From Symsagittifera roscoffensis (lineage: Eukaryota; Xenacoelomorpha; Acoela; Convolutidae): a DNA stretch of 64,000 nucleotides. Below are positions 38,993-50,463 of this stretch, piece by piece. Where the stretch lies: NCBI RefSeq assembly GCF_963678635.1, contig NC_087064.1, positions 10,143,671 to 10,207,670 on the forward strand, read 5' to 3'. The notes below the pieces were generated by a model. It saw only the letters and a program-made list of their open reading frames with translations, was not told where the DNA came from and did no database searches. Every line of letters begins with the position of its first letter. Position 1 is the stretch's first letter. The translations under genes and the position numbers were made by a program.

Positions 38993-39448
38993 GGGTCTAG
39001 GACAACAAGCCGACGGGACTTCAAGACGAAGGGACTTCAGGGCGAAATTTAAACTTTACATACACCTCAAATCACTTTTTTTAATCTGTAAAATGTTGCT
39101 TTTGAAAATTATAGGCAAGCTTAGACCAGATCAAGCGTTATTCATGACAATAAATTACGTAGAATTGACATCCGTTTATAACATCAGCCGGTTTTTGAAA
39201 TGCATAAATTATAAACAAGAAAATTGTCTTCAACCGTGTTTTAATTTTCAACTTTCCGTAACATCATTCGGAGGCTTAAATTTCATGAATACGCCAATAA
39301 CTACTGAAGAAAAATCATGAAATTGAGTAATTCTCCAAAAAAGTTTACAATTTAATCATATTTCATGAATTGACAAGAAACTTTTTGGCTTGAAGTCCCT
39401 AATTTTACAATTCGGCTTGGAGTCCCGTCGGCTTGATGTCCGGCACCC
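38993..39448. mobile_element. 456-bp inverted-repeat element (MITE-like), 9-bp target duplication
   Basis: The ends are inverted repeats of about 33 bp with a few mismatches: GGGTCTAGGACAACAAGCC on the left and, reversed, GGGTGCCGGACATCAAGCC on the right, both running into GACGGGACT. Flanks carry an exact 9-bp duplication, ATTGCAGAG (38984-38992 and 39449-39457). Removing it restores the copia RT block LTSLQW-AIAAQQ. There is no transposase inside. The 9-bp duplication and GGG ends suggest a Mutator-like group. Confidence 0.9.
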
Positions 39449-39826
39449 ATTGCAGAGATGTAAGTCGCACGGTTGGGGAGTAGGTCTCGTTGTAGTCCAC
39501 TCTGAAGATTTGAGTGAACCCTTCGCCACATACCGCGCCTTGTACTTGGGGATCTCAACATCTGCACGGTGTTTGATAACAAAATGTCACTTGCCGCTGA
39601 TGATCTTCCGGTTCGCTGGTTTTGGATTAAGTTCCCAAATTTTGTGATCGAGCAGAGAATTGAACTCTGCTTTCATCGCTGCTTTCCAGTTCGGATCATC
39701 CAGCGCCTCTCGAATGCTGGCTGGTACATCCGTCGATGAAACCCTCGCTGCCATGCAGAGACGGTTTTCATTGTTGAAGTTGTCGTTGAGAACGTAGTCC
39801 TCCATCCACGCTGTTTTTCGTCTCAC
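39449..39826 (-). pseudogene. Copia RT N-terminal part
   Basis: The minus strand reads VPASIREALDDPNWKAAMKAEF, LLDHKIWEL, then after a TGA codon KYKARYVAKG, and after a shift FRVDYNETYSPTVRLTSLQW. These are the first conserved blocks of copia RT. One stop and one frameshift are visible. Confidence 0.92.
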
Positions 39827-40910
39827 TCGACCGTTTCATGTTGCTGACTGCTCCAGTTGCTCCACTGGTCGCTGCAACGGTTGTCCACTGGTTGCTGCAC
39901 CGGTTGTTCCGACTCGATTAATTGCAGCACCGCCGGTGGCACATCGTCAACTCCTTGTACCATCGTACCACCGTCTCTCGTACCACCATCCCCATCTGCA
40001 CACGCAGAAATTGGTATTGGTAGTACAAGGGGTTCTGCAACTCCATCCGCACCATCATCATCAGAATCGTACACCCCGATATTGTCTCGATCTCCAGACT
40101 CGACATGGTCGAACTTGTCGGTTGGTTCTATGAAGAATGGTTGTCCTTCGTCAAACGTGATGCTGCGGGTCTGTACCAGCCGCATTCCTCCTCGATTGTT
40201 CGGCACGACCGCAACGTATGCATTTGCGTTTGTCGCATACCCCAGAAAAACTCCTTCGACTGCTTTCGCATCTATCTTCTTCCGGTACCGTGGTTCCACA
40301 TACACCAACGCCTTGCACCCAAACACCCTAAGTCCTGCCAGATTCGGTCTACTGCCGAACATAATCTCCAATGGTGTTGATCCGTGAGCGGAGTGTAGAT
40401 TCCGGTTCTTCAGGTGGAAAGCTGCTCGTAGCGCGAAGGTCCAAAACATCGGCGGCGTCTTGGTTTGATCCATCATGCACTTTGTCATGCCCACCTCCGT
40501 GCGCCAAACACGCTCAATCTTCCCGTTGTCCTCCGGCATGTATGGCGTGAAGACCTCGTGTCGAATCGCTTGCTCCCGGCAGTACTTGTCAAACGCCATT
40601 GAGTTGTACTCTAGTGCACCCTCAGTGACTATTATCGCTGGTTTGCCCTCATCCACCACGAGCTGCTGGTACTTCGCCAACGTCTCATCCTTCGACTGCA
40701 TGAAGTAGACCTCTGCATACCGGCTGTAACTGTCAATGAAGCCCACCGCATAATGGTATCCATCAGTCGACTTGACGTTGAGTGGTCCCAGTGTGTCTGC
40801 GTGAACGATCATCAACTTGTCTTTAGCCTTTGTACCCCAACTCTTCTTCAATGTAGCTCGCTTCGCCTTCTGAGTAGCGCCTTGAATGACCTTTGTTGAT
40901 CATCATCCCG
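39823..40910 (-). CDS. Copia integrase core, open but incomplete
   Basis: 342 codons from 40851 to 39823 on the minus strand. Catalytic landmarks are VHADTLGPL (first Asp), IVTEGALEYNS (second Asp position changed to Glu), and EDNGKIERVWRT (Glu). The typical copia C-terminal blocks LRVFGCKALVYV, KAVEGVFLGYA and YDSDDD-rich linker follow. It would join copia cDNA to the target. The second-Asp change probably kills activity. The zinc domain upstream is cut off by the LINE at about 40980. Confidence 0.9.
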
Positions 40911-41035
40911 TTTACCGGTTGTTCCAGATTTTCCACATCCTTCTTGTTGTTGTGACTCAGCCGTTGATGTCACCGCTCTATAGTAGTAGTAGTAATATGA
41001 ATTCTGTGGTTCACACAAGGGGTTTGGACCCGGTC

Positions 41036-41667
41036 AGTTTCTTGTTTCATAAAAGAGTTCTATTTCTGCAAGTGTTCACCGTACAATCGCACGCTAATTT
41101 CCCAGTGCACTTGTCACTCTCATTGTATTGCTCGAATTTTGACCAGAAGATTTTTAGAAGTCATTGTTTCAAGCCAATTCCTTCTCTTGAATCAATTTTA
41201 AACACGTTCGCAAGTCGACAGGTTTGGTACATGAAGTTCTGTTCGCATTTGGCTTTCCTTGGACGTCTCACCTAAAACAAGTTTGCGCGCGAGAACTCTC
41301 TGTAAAAAGATATGTCTAGATTACATGCCTCATAACGTCCTAAAATCAATTTTGAAAGCAACAGCAAGTTGTTTAGCTGAAAAAACATTGCCAAAGGAAG
41401 AATCCTTAGTACTTTCAAGTTTTCTTTGTATGAGACACTATTAACGTAAATCCATTTTACTGTTCTTCGCTGAATCGTCTCTAATTCGGACATTTTATAC
41501 TTGTTTAAACCAAATTCTGGACTTGCGTAAAGAATCACGGGGATTATCATGGATTTGAACAAGTTCAGTTTCGATACTCTGTTTAATTTCGATATGTTTC
41601 TTTTGATCGCGAAAAAAGTTTTATTTGCTTTTAAGCCTGCTTTGTCAATGTGTAGATTCAAGCTCAT
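41036..41667 (-). pseudogene. LINE RT thumb and C-terminal domain
   Basis: The minus frame 41272-41667 has LNLFKSMIIPVILYASPEF and SELETIQRRTVKWIYV, the conserved region after the RT palm in CR1/Jockey-type LINEs (equivalent to Y-A-x-P-x-W and the Q-x-R/K block). Further downstream a frame with NESDKCTGKLACDCTVNTC extends to 41036. Stops near 41190-41275 break it. Confidence 0.8.
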
Positions 41668-42635
41668 GTCATGTCTTTCTGAGTGTCCACTAATTTAATT
41701 TCCGTACTGTTGAAGCAAAATTTGTTTGAACTTTTAGTAAAGCTCACATGGGTGCATTTATCAACTTTGAATGGCATATTATTTTGAACTGTCCAGTTGT
41801 ATATCACATTTTGAAATTCTTCTTTAGCTAATCCTAGGCTGATGAATTTTGCATCATCGGCGAAAAATAAAGGTGTGACATTTTGGCAAAGAAAAGGCAA
41901 GTCATTGAGAAAAATTAGGAAAAACAATGGCCTGAGGATGCTGCTCTGGCTGGGGCACTCCGCTTGTAACGGGCTTTGGATCTGAGATTTCGCTATTCAC
42001 TTTGACAGATTAGGACCTGTTTGATAGATAAGATTTCAATGTTTTGATCAAATTTCTTGCCACTCCGTTTTTGATAAACTTCATCAAGAGGATGCCGTGG
42101 TCAACACGGTCGAACGCTTTACCAAAGTCCTTGAAAACAGTCTCCATAGCAATCGCTTTGTCCTGACTTTTGTAGGCTATCTGTAAGAAAGTTAATAGCT
42201 GGATGAACGTGGATTTATTCTTCCGAAACCCATGTTGTGAACTATGAAAGATAGGTGATAGATGTTCGTATAATCTCTTAAACATTCTACGCTCTAGTAT
42301 TTTTGAAACTATGCAAAGAAGGAAGACGGGTCTATAATTTTCAATGTTACTTTTATCGTATTTTTTGTGAATTGGGCTGATTATAGCTGCTTTCCAGTAG
42401 TCTGGAAAACGCCTATTTTGAATAATTTTAGAAAATATTTGTTGATAGAATGAGACAGAGATGCTTGTGTTTTAATGAACAGTACAGGCGGTAAATTGTC
42501 GGGGCCTTTACTTTTATTCCTGTTCAACGATTGACATATTTCACGTATCTCGAGTTCAGTAAAACTAATTGTATCAAGGACGGTATTGGAATCAGGTTCG
42601 GGTGGTTCTGAAAACGTACACGATTCAATGTACAC
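41664..42635 (-). pseudogene. LINE reverse transcriptase palm
   Basis: Three minus-strand pieces: ICQSLNRNKSKGPDNLPPVLF (42381-42635), SSQHGFRKNKSTFIQLLTFL with FKDFGKAFDRVDHGILL (42010-42285), and RPLFFLIFLNDLPFL plus the catalytic PLFFADDAKFISL (41664-41960). The FADD motif and order are those of a non-LTR RT. Frameshifts lie between pieces. Confidence 0.9.
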
Positions 42636-42984
42636 AGAAGCAAAAAATTTCGAAAAAAAAGTCTGCCTTTAATGGATCGGTATCGGTGGTCTCATTTTTG
42701 TACTTCAGTATACTTGGTAAGCTTGACTTATGAAAAACTTTATAGTATTGAAAAAATTTTCCCGGTGATCGCTCTGATGCATGAGACTGTTCATAATCGT
42801 CTTTGTCCATTTCGGCGTTCGTTTCTGTCTGTTCAATTGAGTGCAAAACTTTTGGATGAGACTCGGTATATTTCTTTTGAGCTGTATGTAAACGGTTAAA
42901 AAGATTGGGAGACGATTGACTTATCCAGGGCGGCAAGGATGATTTAGTGCGCTTTGGAATACACTTTTGAATAAGCGAGGATTA

Positions 42985-43830
42985 TCAGTTATACCAATGA
43001 TTTAGTATCACATTTACATTTGACCAACAGTAAGTGTCAAAAGGTTTTTCCAGTATTTGCTCATTGAGTAAATCGTAATCACCGTTGCAATAACTAGATA
43101 TGGATTCTTTAATAAATTTACGACGCATAAGATCCGATAACTCTACGTTGAAAGAGATTTCGACCGGATAATGGTTAGAAATTTTTCCCAATTTATCGTT
43201 ACTGTCTAAGGTATGAACATCTGTTACATGGATTTTTTTTGCTGGTGAAGATCAAATCGAGAGTACCAGTTGAGGCAGTATTAAACTTAACATTTTGATG
43301 AACTTCAAGATTCTCCAGCTCTTCCAAAAATGTTATTTCGGTTTCAATAATTGATGACATGTTGCACCAATTTATTGAAGGGTAATTGAAGTCACAATAA
43401 ATAAACAAATGAGATTTCTTCCGCAATATATTTATGTTTTTAAACAGTTTATTTATTTCACTTGGTTTCAGAGCATTTTTGCTATTTGCAGGCGGTAGAT
43501 AACAAGAGACAACAAGCAATTTCCGTTTATCTAGCTTAATGTAGCATGCTACTGCCGCTCCGTTGCTAAAATTTGCAGGTTCTGACTTTAAGCCTGATTT
43601 TACGCCAATTAATGTTCCACCGTGAGATGATGATTGTAGCGAAGTTCTTCTGTTTGATTGAAAACAGTTGTAATTTCCAAGAAAAATCTCGAATTCGCGG
43701 ATTTCAATTGTAAGCCATGTTTTAGTGTGGCAAATAATATCAAAGTTCTTTAAAATTATACTGTTCAAAAAAGTTTGTCTTCTTTCTAGTTTGAATAAAC
43801 TTCCTACATTGTAACATAGTGCTCTTAATT
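42985..43830 (-). pseudogene. LINE apurinic-type endonuclease
   Basis: The minus strand starts LRALCYNVGSLFKL, then IICHTKTWLT (the catalytic Glu of the usual T-E-T-W-L is Lys), VVSCYLPPANSK, FIYCDFNYPSINW and ISNHYPVEISF. This is the EEP endonuclease that nicks target DNA for LINE insertion. With the Glu lost and a shift near 43195, this copy is inactive. Confidence 0.88.
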
Positions 43831-44160
43831 TTCCGGTTTTGTATGGTTGTCATATAGTGCAATTTACTGCTTGGTTTTTCAGATATAATATTTTATTTCT
43901 GATTTTTATATCCTTTGCTTCGTTTCCGCTTTCGAGTACTTCGCGTCTTTTCTTTAACAAGTTTCGTTTCCTTTCTTGGTCTTCTCTCTACTTACGGATT
44001 TTGATAGAGAAACTGAATATTTGTTTCCTTTGATGTTTGGTTCGTAATTTTTCAACATGGTTCCACGCGCAAATAATCTATCTGTCGTAATAACATTTCA
44101 AAACCTCACCAAAATTTTTCTGGGTCTTTTATTAGTTGCGTTAAATTTTTCGACTCCGCT
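43831..44160 (-). pseudogene. LINE ORF1 C-terminal remnant
   Basis: The minus strand reads RPRKILVRF then, past a stop, NVITTDRLFARG. This resembles the C-terminal end of LINE ORF1 proteins (K-P-R-K-I-x-V-x-F ... D-R-x-x). The boundary with copia lies near 44150 but is not sharp. Confidence 0.5.
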
Positions 44161-44580
44161 GTTCCATGGCCCTCGATCCTCGTTGCCCGCCACATCACCT
44201 CGTGTTGAGTCCATAGCCGAAAACAGCTCGCTGTCCTGCAGCATGTATCCGGTACATACGGAATCGACGATCATGTCATATGATTGCATCTGCTCGTTGC
44301 CCCGCAACGTCAGTCCAGAATCCCGCATCGTCTCGTCTCGACCCCGGTTGTCTGCCGCCATGAAATTGAACCCGTACTGATCCTGGTTGAAGCTGGTTGG
44401 GAAGTTGCTCTGCATCGATGGTTGTCCTTTACCACCGCTCGGTCCTCCACCATGCTTCTGCCACCATTTGTCATCGGTGTGACCCACCTTCTTGCAGTGT
44501 CCACACTTCGGCTTCTGAGTCGTCGATCGACACTCCTTCGCCATGTGTCCCTGCTTCCCGCATGTGTATCACTTGATCGA
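44161..44580 (-). pseudogene. Copia zinc knuckles and protease remnant
   Basis: The minus strand has one knuckle TCGKQGHMAKEC (after a stop) and a second CGHCKKVGHTDDKWW, where the last Cys is Trp. Then MIVDSVCTGYMLQDSELF follows, matching the copia protease W-x-x-DSG-x-x-x-H-M block, with DSG changed to DSV and His to Tyr. Both nucleocapsid and protease look inactive. Confidence 0.82.
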
Positions 44581-45021
44581 TGGCTTCTTTGCTTGTCTGC
44601 AGTCCGCATCGGTGCGACCGGGTCGCTTGCAGTTTGAACTCTTCGGTTTGTTCACACCACCGCTCATGAACGCGCTGTTCTGCCCAAGACCGCTCCTGTT
44701 GCTCGCTAAGTTTACCAGATTCAGCTTCACCGCCTGGTATTCTTCCACGCTGCAACACCGTTCGATTTGTTTGATCGGACGAATGAGATTGACCGTCGGT
44801 CCAGACACAGCACCAGCTCGCACCACACTTGATACCGCATGTCGTCTCGAGCCGCTTCTGCATCCTCCCGCGCCTGCGTTTCCTCGGCCAGCTCCTCTGG
44901 TTTGATCGCCGGTGTCGTGAAACTGTCTCGTAACGCCCGGTCCAGTTTGAGCAAGTACATCCTTGCCTCAAACTGCTCCATTAACTTCCATTTTGTGCTC
45001 CTCAAACTCCTCCTTTTTGTA
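44569..45021 (-). pseudogene. Copia Gag, decayed
   Basis: Minus frames 44727-45044 and 44569-44826 together give the copia Gag fold start (STKWKLMEQFEARMYLLKLDRAL, like the W-K-x-x-x-E-x-x-L block) and a basic stretch leading to the knuckles. At least one frameshift lies near 44780. The foldback element sits right at its N-terminal end. Confidence 0.75.
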
Positions 45022-45168
45022 ACGCGACCTTGACGAGCGAGCACGACGATGGCGCGTGCAAAGCACGAAAAGCTGATGTTTTCTGGAAAGGAGGAGGACC
45101 TTTCCAGAAAACATCAGCTTCTCGATTTTTGCCCGCGCCATCGTCGTACTCGCCCGTCAAGGTCGCGT
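45022..45168. mobile_element. 147-bp foldback element flanked by TA
   Basis: Almost the whole element is one inverted repeat: outer arms ACGCGACCTTGACG ... CGTCAAGGTCGCGT, inner arms AAGCTGATGTTTTCTGGAAA ... TTTCCAGAAAACATCAGCTT around a short purine-rich centre, with a mismatched interval between. TA lies on each side (45020-45021, 45169-45170), as for Tc1/mariner-type elements. It could also be called a MITE. Confidence 0.88.
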
Positions 45169-45415
45169 TATAAAATTAACGTCAAAAGCTAAGATCTAAT
45201 TTCGAACTTAGTCAAGCATGATCGTTTCTCCAACTTGAACCGTCTCGTTTCGTCAACCGTTTGCCTGGTTACCCGATCGCCTGGTCTGCATCCGGTGTGC
45301 CACGTCACTCCTAGTCGTCGCCTCCTCTCCTTGTAGAACTGCAACTTCCTACCGCAATGACACTCATTGCTGATGTCGTCTGCTCGAAGTAGCTCGTACT
45401 GCTCACTTCTTCTTT
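45169..45415 (-). other. Copia upstream sequence, possible leader or LTR
   Basis: Lies between the foldback element at the copia Gag start and the LTR of giant copy 2. No LTR end or primer site could be picked out. Confidence 0.35.
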
Positions 45416-46318
45416 TGTGACATTCGACCAGAATGGACGAAAATGCAGATTCGTATTATTAGAAGCTAACCTTCGGAATTGCCAGTTTTGAAGGATTAAC
45501 AGTGTTGTTGGAACGATTAGTCAAACGGTGAAGGCTAGAATATTCTGGTATTTAAAATTTTTAAAATTTCGAATGGTGACGTCATATTTCCGAGAAACGT
45601 CAAAAACGGTCATTTTGGAAGAAAATACAGAATTAACAGAACAACAATAGTTGCAACGACGACAAAAACAAGAATTGCGATAAAAAAGCAACCACGAAGA
45701 GCAGAATTAGCAGAGACCGCTCCGAGTTGCAGCGATTGTGTCGCAACAATCGTTGCAAGGCCATTCACAACAACGGTGAAGGGTAGAAAACAGCCTTCCG
45801 GAGAGAAGATAAGGGCATTATTTCCCCGGATTCAGGAATCCAGAGGGGCCTCGGGACTTGAACTGGAAGCACTTTATATAAACTTTTAGCTTACCGATTA
45901 TGTCCTGAATTGAATTTATTTAACATCTGAATTCGTTTTCTGACGATGAGAAGCTAGGAGTTAGGGGAAAGTGTTGATCCATCTTCGACGGAGATAATGA
46001 TTTTTATCTACTGAACAAAAACAATAGTAATATAACAAATAGTAGTAGCCCTGTTTTTAGGAGTGACCTCGTGGTCTGGGGGTACTGAGACCCAGCCATG
46101 AGCTCACTAATTTTGCATGTATTTAAGTTAATTTGAGCGTGCTGGTCGAAGCCGGAGAACAGTAAGGTTTTTGTCGACCCGATGTTGAAAAGACCACCAA
46201 AAGAACTGGCTTTGGTAGAGACGGTGAAAAGCATGTAGAGCTCTGTTTAGACGTTGGCCAGTCGTCTTAGGACTTAGCTTTAATTTCCGTCGATATGTAC
46301 TTCCGGGCGAATGTTAAA
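45416..46318 (+). repeat. 5' LTR of giant copy 2
   Basis: Starts TGTGACATTCG and ends CGAATGTTAAA (final CA lost). 903 bp, alignable throughout with the copy 1 LTRs but clearly more divergent from both than they are from each other, so the two elements belong to different insertions or sublineages. Confidence 0.92.
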
Positions 46319-46329
46319 TAGATGTTTTA

Positions 46330-46344
46330 TGGCGCTCCTGGGTG
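46330..46344 (+). other. Candidate primer-binding site of copy 2
   Basis: TGGCGCTCCTGGGTG, identical to copy 1 and at the same offset from the LTR end. Confidence 0.65.
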
Positions 46345-48816
46345 CTATTCTTTTTTTAGCATCATGACAGGCAGAACCGTTAACGAGCACTCCGCGCCGA
46401 GCGGAAGCTCACATTAACGCCTTTAATAGACCATAACCACCGGGGCGGAAGGGTAGTTCGGAACGCGGAAGCCTTCCGGATTACCGTGAACAGCTTTTTA
46501 ACTTAGTTAAGACCGAAAATTAACAAACCAGGAAGGATGGGGGGATCGGCTGTCCCCTCGTTCCCTGAGAGGTCTGTGACCAAAAACGCTTAAAGATATA
46601 TAAGAAACCAAACAAAAAGTAGTATAGTATCCAAGAAAAACAAAAAACATAAAGGGTCTCGGGATTAGCGAAGAAGACTGATCCGGCAAGCAGTACAAGG
46701 AGTGACAAGAGGTGTCTCAATGATATCAACAGTCGACTGTTGGGTATCTTTAACAAGTTTTGTATCCCTTTTGGTACAGAAAATAAGATAGTAATCTGTG
46801 GGGGGCTCGACAGTGCAGCACTGTAGTGACCCTTCACCGAACTGCGAATTTCCGAGTTAAGCACCTTAATTCGGATATTGAACGAACCCGGAGGGTATAG
46901 TATTACTAGTTTTATTACCTATATAGCCTAAATAAACACTCCTATATCGTTTTTCAGTGAAAAACACAGTAAGCGGACCGGTTTTTAGGGTCAAAATAGC
47001 GATCCTTTGATCCCCCACAAATCGCGATTTTTGAGATACCGCTAATTTTTGAAACGGAACAAAGCGCTAATTTAGTGAGTTAAATCGTAACTGTGCTAGT
47101 ATAACAGGTAGAACTAGTTAAAATTAGCTCAAAAGTGGTTGGAACTATTTTGGTACCAAAAACCAAATTTTCGCAATTTTTGAGAAAACGGAACACTATA
47201 AAATCAGAAAGTTTTTTGAAATTTTTGAGTTAGGACAGTAAAAATAGTTGTCCGGACAACGTCCACTAGTGAATCGACAGGTTTCAAAATCCGTTTGCCA
47301 ATAACCTTCCGGGTTACAGAGAAATCGAACTTAACGTGTTTGATTCAATGGATTCATCAATCCGGAGGGGTCCAAATAGCATAGTTTTTCGCAAATTTTT
47401 TCAACTAAAGCATTTTAGATCGGTTTTTTGCATTGAACTAGAACATTATAGGCCTTCTGAGCTCAGATCAATAAATTTAGGTAAAAAAAGCAGAAGTGCG
47501 GAAAAAGTTAGGCGGAACCTATAAAAGAGAAATTTTTTGAGTTCAGAAAAAAGACATTTCGGTTTATAACTTTGGAACTACTGGACAAATCCAGTTGGTC
47601 TTGGTATCATTAGATCAGAAATTAGCTGAGCTTACTAATAGAAACATCAATTAAAGGGTTGTTTTTAGCAAATTCACTACTTTGCGAAGGTAGACCCTTC
47701 AAGTTTTCTAAAAAAAAATTTTGAAAGGCCCTTACACCCCACTAAAATGTAGTAACGGTCAAATGAGGCAATTTTAAGCTGTTCTAGACAAAAAGGGAAG
47801 GGTCTTCGATCCGGATGGGTCTAGGGAAGGACCACATACCCTTCCTAGTTGATTTAAACAGCATAATAGCATCGGAGAACGTAATCCGGAAGTGTATAGG
47901 TTGAAAATTTAGGAAGTCTCCGAAAAATTATTCTTACAAAGCAGGAATGGTCGCAATTTTACCAATCCGGAGGGGTCCGATTTTTGTCAATCCGGAGGGG
48001 TCCGAAAATTTGCCAATCCGGATGGCTCCGATTTTTATCAAACCGGAGGGGTATTATTTTCTCAAAACTTAAGAATACAACCGAATAGAAAGTAGTTAAG
48101 GGTATTAGGTTATTAGGAGATAGGCTGGGAACCAGTGACTGCACTGGTGACTTGCCCTCAGTAAAAAACCAAATCAAAACAAAACAGGTCTAAAGTCGAA
48201 TACTCGCGACACTAAGTCTAAATTGAATAAGAGTGTGTAACTCATTAGTGTGGACTGAAACCCAAGACATTTTTTGGAATAGTGACTGCCCTGAGAATTT
48301 TAGTAGGTCTAGTTTGGGCAGTCCAAAGGCAGAGAGGTAACACAGGACTCGGTGCGTGCAATAGACACCCACTTGAGAAAATTACTGCCTTCGAGTTTTC
48401 GTCTGTTTGGTTCAGCACCAAGCAGGGAAAGCTCTTTCTTTAAAAAACAAGTTCGACTATTGTACTGCGACCAACTAAAAGTACAATACATATACGTTTT
48501 TCATAAGAATTTTCTTCTTTTGTTATTTCTGGTTTCAAATTATTAATATTTGTGCTTGATTGGGTAGTGAATACACTATTTTTTAAATAGACTGATATTA
48601 TCATACTGTGCTAGCTTCACATCTTACAACTATTAATTAATTGTTGTGAATAAATTGTATACACGCTGTACCGTGATAACATAAAAGGGTTCATGATCAC
48701 TGTTTAATAGAAATTTTTGAAATTTATTGTGTTGTGTTATTATTATCAATAGTCAAACTAAAAGGACTCTAGCAATCGAATTGAGCGTATAGGCAGTAAG
48801 AAGTGATAAAATGAAA
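46345..48816 (+). other. Non-coding leader of giant copy 2
   Basis: Alignable with the copy 1 leader but about 450 bp shorter. It keeps stem-loop modules at about 46829-46897 and 47305-47370 and a reduced group of CCGGAGGGGT motifs (47810-48055). Confidence 0.85.
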
Positions 48817-49683
48817 ATGAGTCTAGGCAAGTCAAGGATACCTAAACTAAGTTAAAGCTCTAGGAAATTCATACCAGAGAAGCAAAGAAAAACATTGAAC
48901 GACCCTTTTGTGGAAAGGAAAACACGAACCCGGACCAACAAAGGGGAGACGGTTTCAGGCAGAATGGTTGAAACCAGGAGACAAAAGTCCGATGAAGAGC
49001 AAAAGGCAATGCTAGAAGCAGAGGTCCATCCGGACCAGGCCATGCATGAGAATCAGGAAATACATGCACCGGAAGGGAGAGGAAACAGAAGGCCAGCGAG
49101 TGAATGTACCCCGGTAGAGCAAGGCCAAGATTTTGCCACTTCCACCGGAACATTGGAGCTAGAGGAGTTGTCGGAACTGTCCGACATCTCTACTGAAATT
49201 GTGGTGACTAGAACATCTCCTACAGACAACACTATGACGGCAGGAGAATGAGGCATACAAGGACAGAGAGACTGGAACCATGGACAAATTTGGTGTGGTG
49301 AGAACGATAAGCAAAGACACAAACACATTAGGCCAGCCAAGAGACTTTGTGAGTATGACAAATTCGGAATTGCGAACAGGGAAGAAGAGAAATACAGGGC
49401 TAAGCAACGCAACGGCGGCTCCGGAAGTGGATAATGAAAAGATGTCGAGGCAGAGAATCAAAGCCCGAATCTTGACCAGCACAAAGCTACCTGTGATCGA
49501 CAGGGTTACACCGCCACTTGTGACGCCACAAGTAGATAACGGAGCATCAATTGAAGAAGCGTTGAACAACAAGGGAAGCAGATGACAAGGGAAGCAGAAC
49601 AAAGGGAGTTACGGTTAAGGGAGACGGTGGAGAAGTTAAGAACTCAACAAGAGTAGACTCTTGGGACTCTTGACAAAAATAAT
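48817..49683 (+). pseudogene. Gag N-terminal region, copy 2, broken
   Basis: The ATG at 48817 starts MSLGKSRIPK, matching copy 1, but meets a TAA twelve codons in. Later frames 48895-49251 and 49280-49585 match copy 1. Two deletions of roughly 190 bp each, at about 49248 and 49566, remove the acidic patch and most of the coiled coil. Confidence 0.88.
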
Positions 49684-50463
49684 GTGATGATGGAGAGGCG
49701 AACTCAGGCTATCATGGACATGTTGGACGGGCTACTAGGCAGCAGGAGTGGACAAAGAGAAAGGGAACCGAAATCGGGAGGTCGCAGCAGGGAACCGATG
49801 GTGAACTTCAATGACCATCAAAGGAGGAGGACATATGGATTCACTACAGTTAGGGGCAGTTCATCAGGCTATGCCACAAAGGATAATAGAACATGGGGCT
49901 CAAACAGCAGAGCAAGTTCAACAGGCAACAGACAGACCTCAAACGAACGACCGACGCAAGGCACACATGCGACTGGGAGAAGTGATTCCAGAAACAGGAG
50001 ACATGCGAGCCCAGGGAGGAGTCATGTGAGCCAAGGGGGATACATTCCCGGCGATTCGGATAGAAGGGATGTACCAAATACAGAACCCTTAACAGGGGGC
50101 GACGATACTCAGGCGGGGCACTCAAGAGATTCTTCAGCAATGGCCACAGCCTTTGAACCCCTAAACAGGTCTTTGGAGACATTCCTTACGAGGTTTTCCA
50201 GAACCAATGAACGCAATGAAAAGTCCAGAAAAGTCTTTAAGAAACCAGGATGCAATAAGGACGAATCGGATGGCTGTTTTGATACCTGGATAGAGGTGAT
50301 GAAACTGCATTTTGAGGAAGAAGACATGTCAGAAAGGCAAGAATGCAGTGCGCTCACCAGTAACTTGGAAGGGACAGCCCTGAACTGTGTCATGGCCAAG
50401 AAGCAATATCAGAGTGACACAGCTGAGAAAATCTTTGAAATCTTGTTAAATCGTTTTGGATAA
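49684..50463 (+). pseudogene. Gag RG-rich region and capsid N-terminus, copy 2
   Basis: 259 codons in one frame link the RG/S-rich end of the Gag extension to capsid (ESDGCFDTWIEVMKLHF ... EILLNRFG). This shows that copy 1's split between the two is a private frameshift. It ends at a TAA created by a deletion of about 370 bp that removes the rest of capsid. Confidence 0.88.

Larger units (their letters stand above)
40980..44150 (-). mobile_element. LINE (CR1/Jockey-like), decayed, inserted in copia
   Basis: On the minus strand: an ORF1 C-terminal piece, endonuclease, RT and a C-terminal domain, ending in a short ACT-type tandem tail (plus strand TAGTAGTAGTAG at about 40982-40993). Frames are broken in several places. 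It sits between the copia protease remnant and integrase. Its 5' end is only approximate, since LINEs of this type are often 5' truncated. No clear target duplication was found. Confidence 0.88.
38658..45415 (-). mobile_element. Ty1/copia element, upstream part (split by giant copy 1)
   Basis: Read on the minus strand from about 45030: Gag, zinc knuckles, protease remnant, integrase, then RT up to the WVDD motif. The remaining RT lies at 13549-14076. It is interrupted by a foldback element, a LINE and an inverted-repeat element, and has several stops. Neither LTR was identified. The 45169-45415 stretch may be its leader or LTR. Confidence 0.88.
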
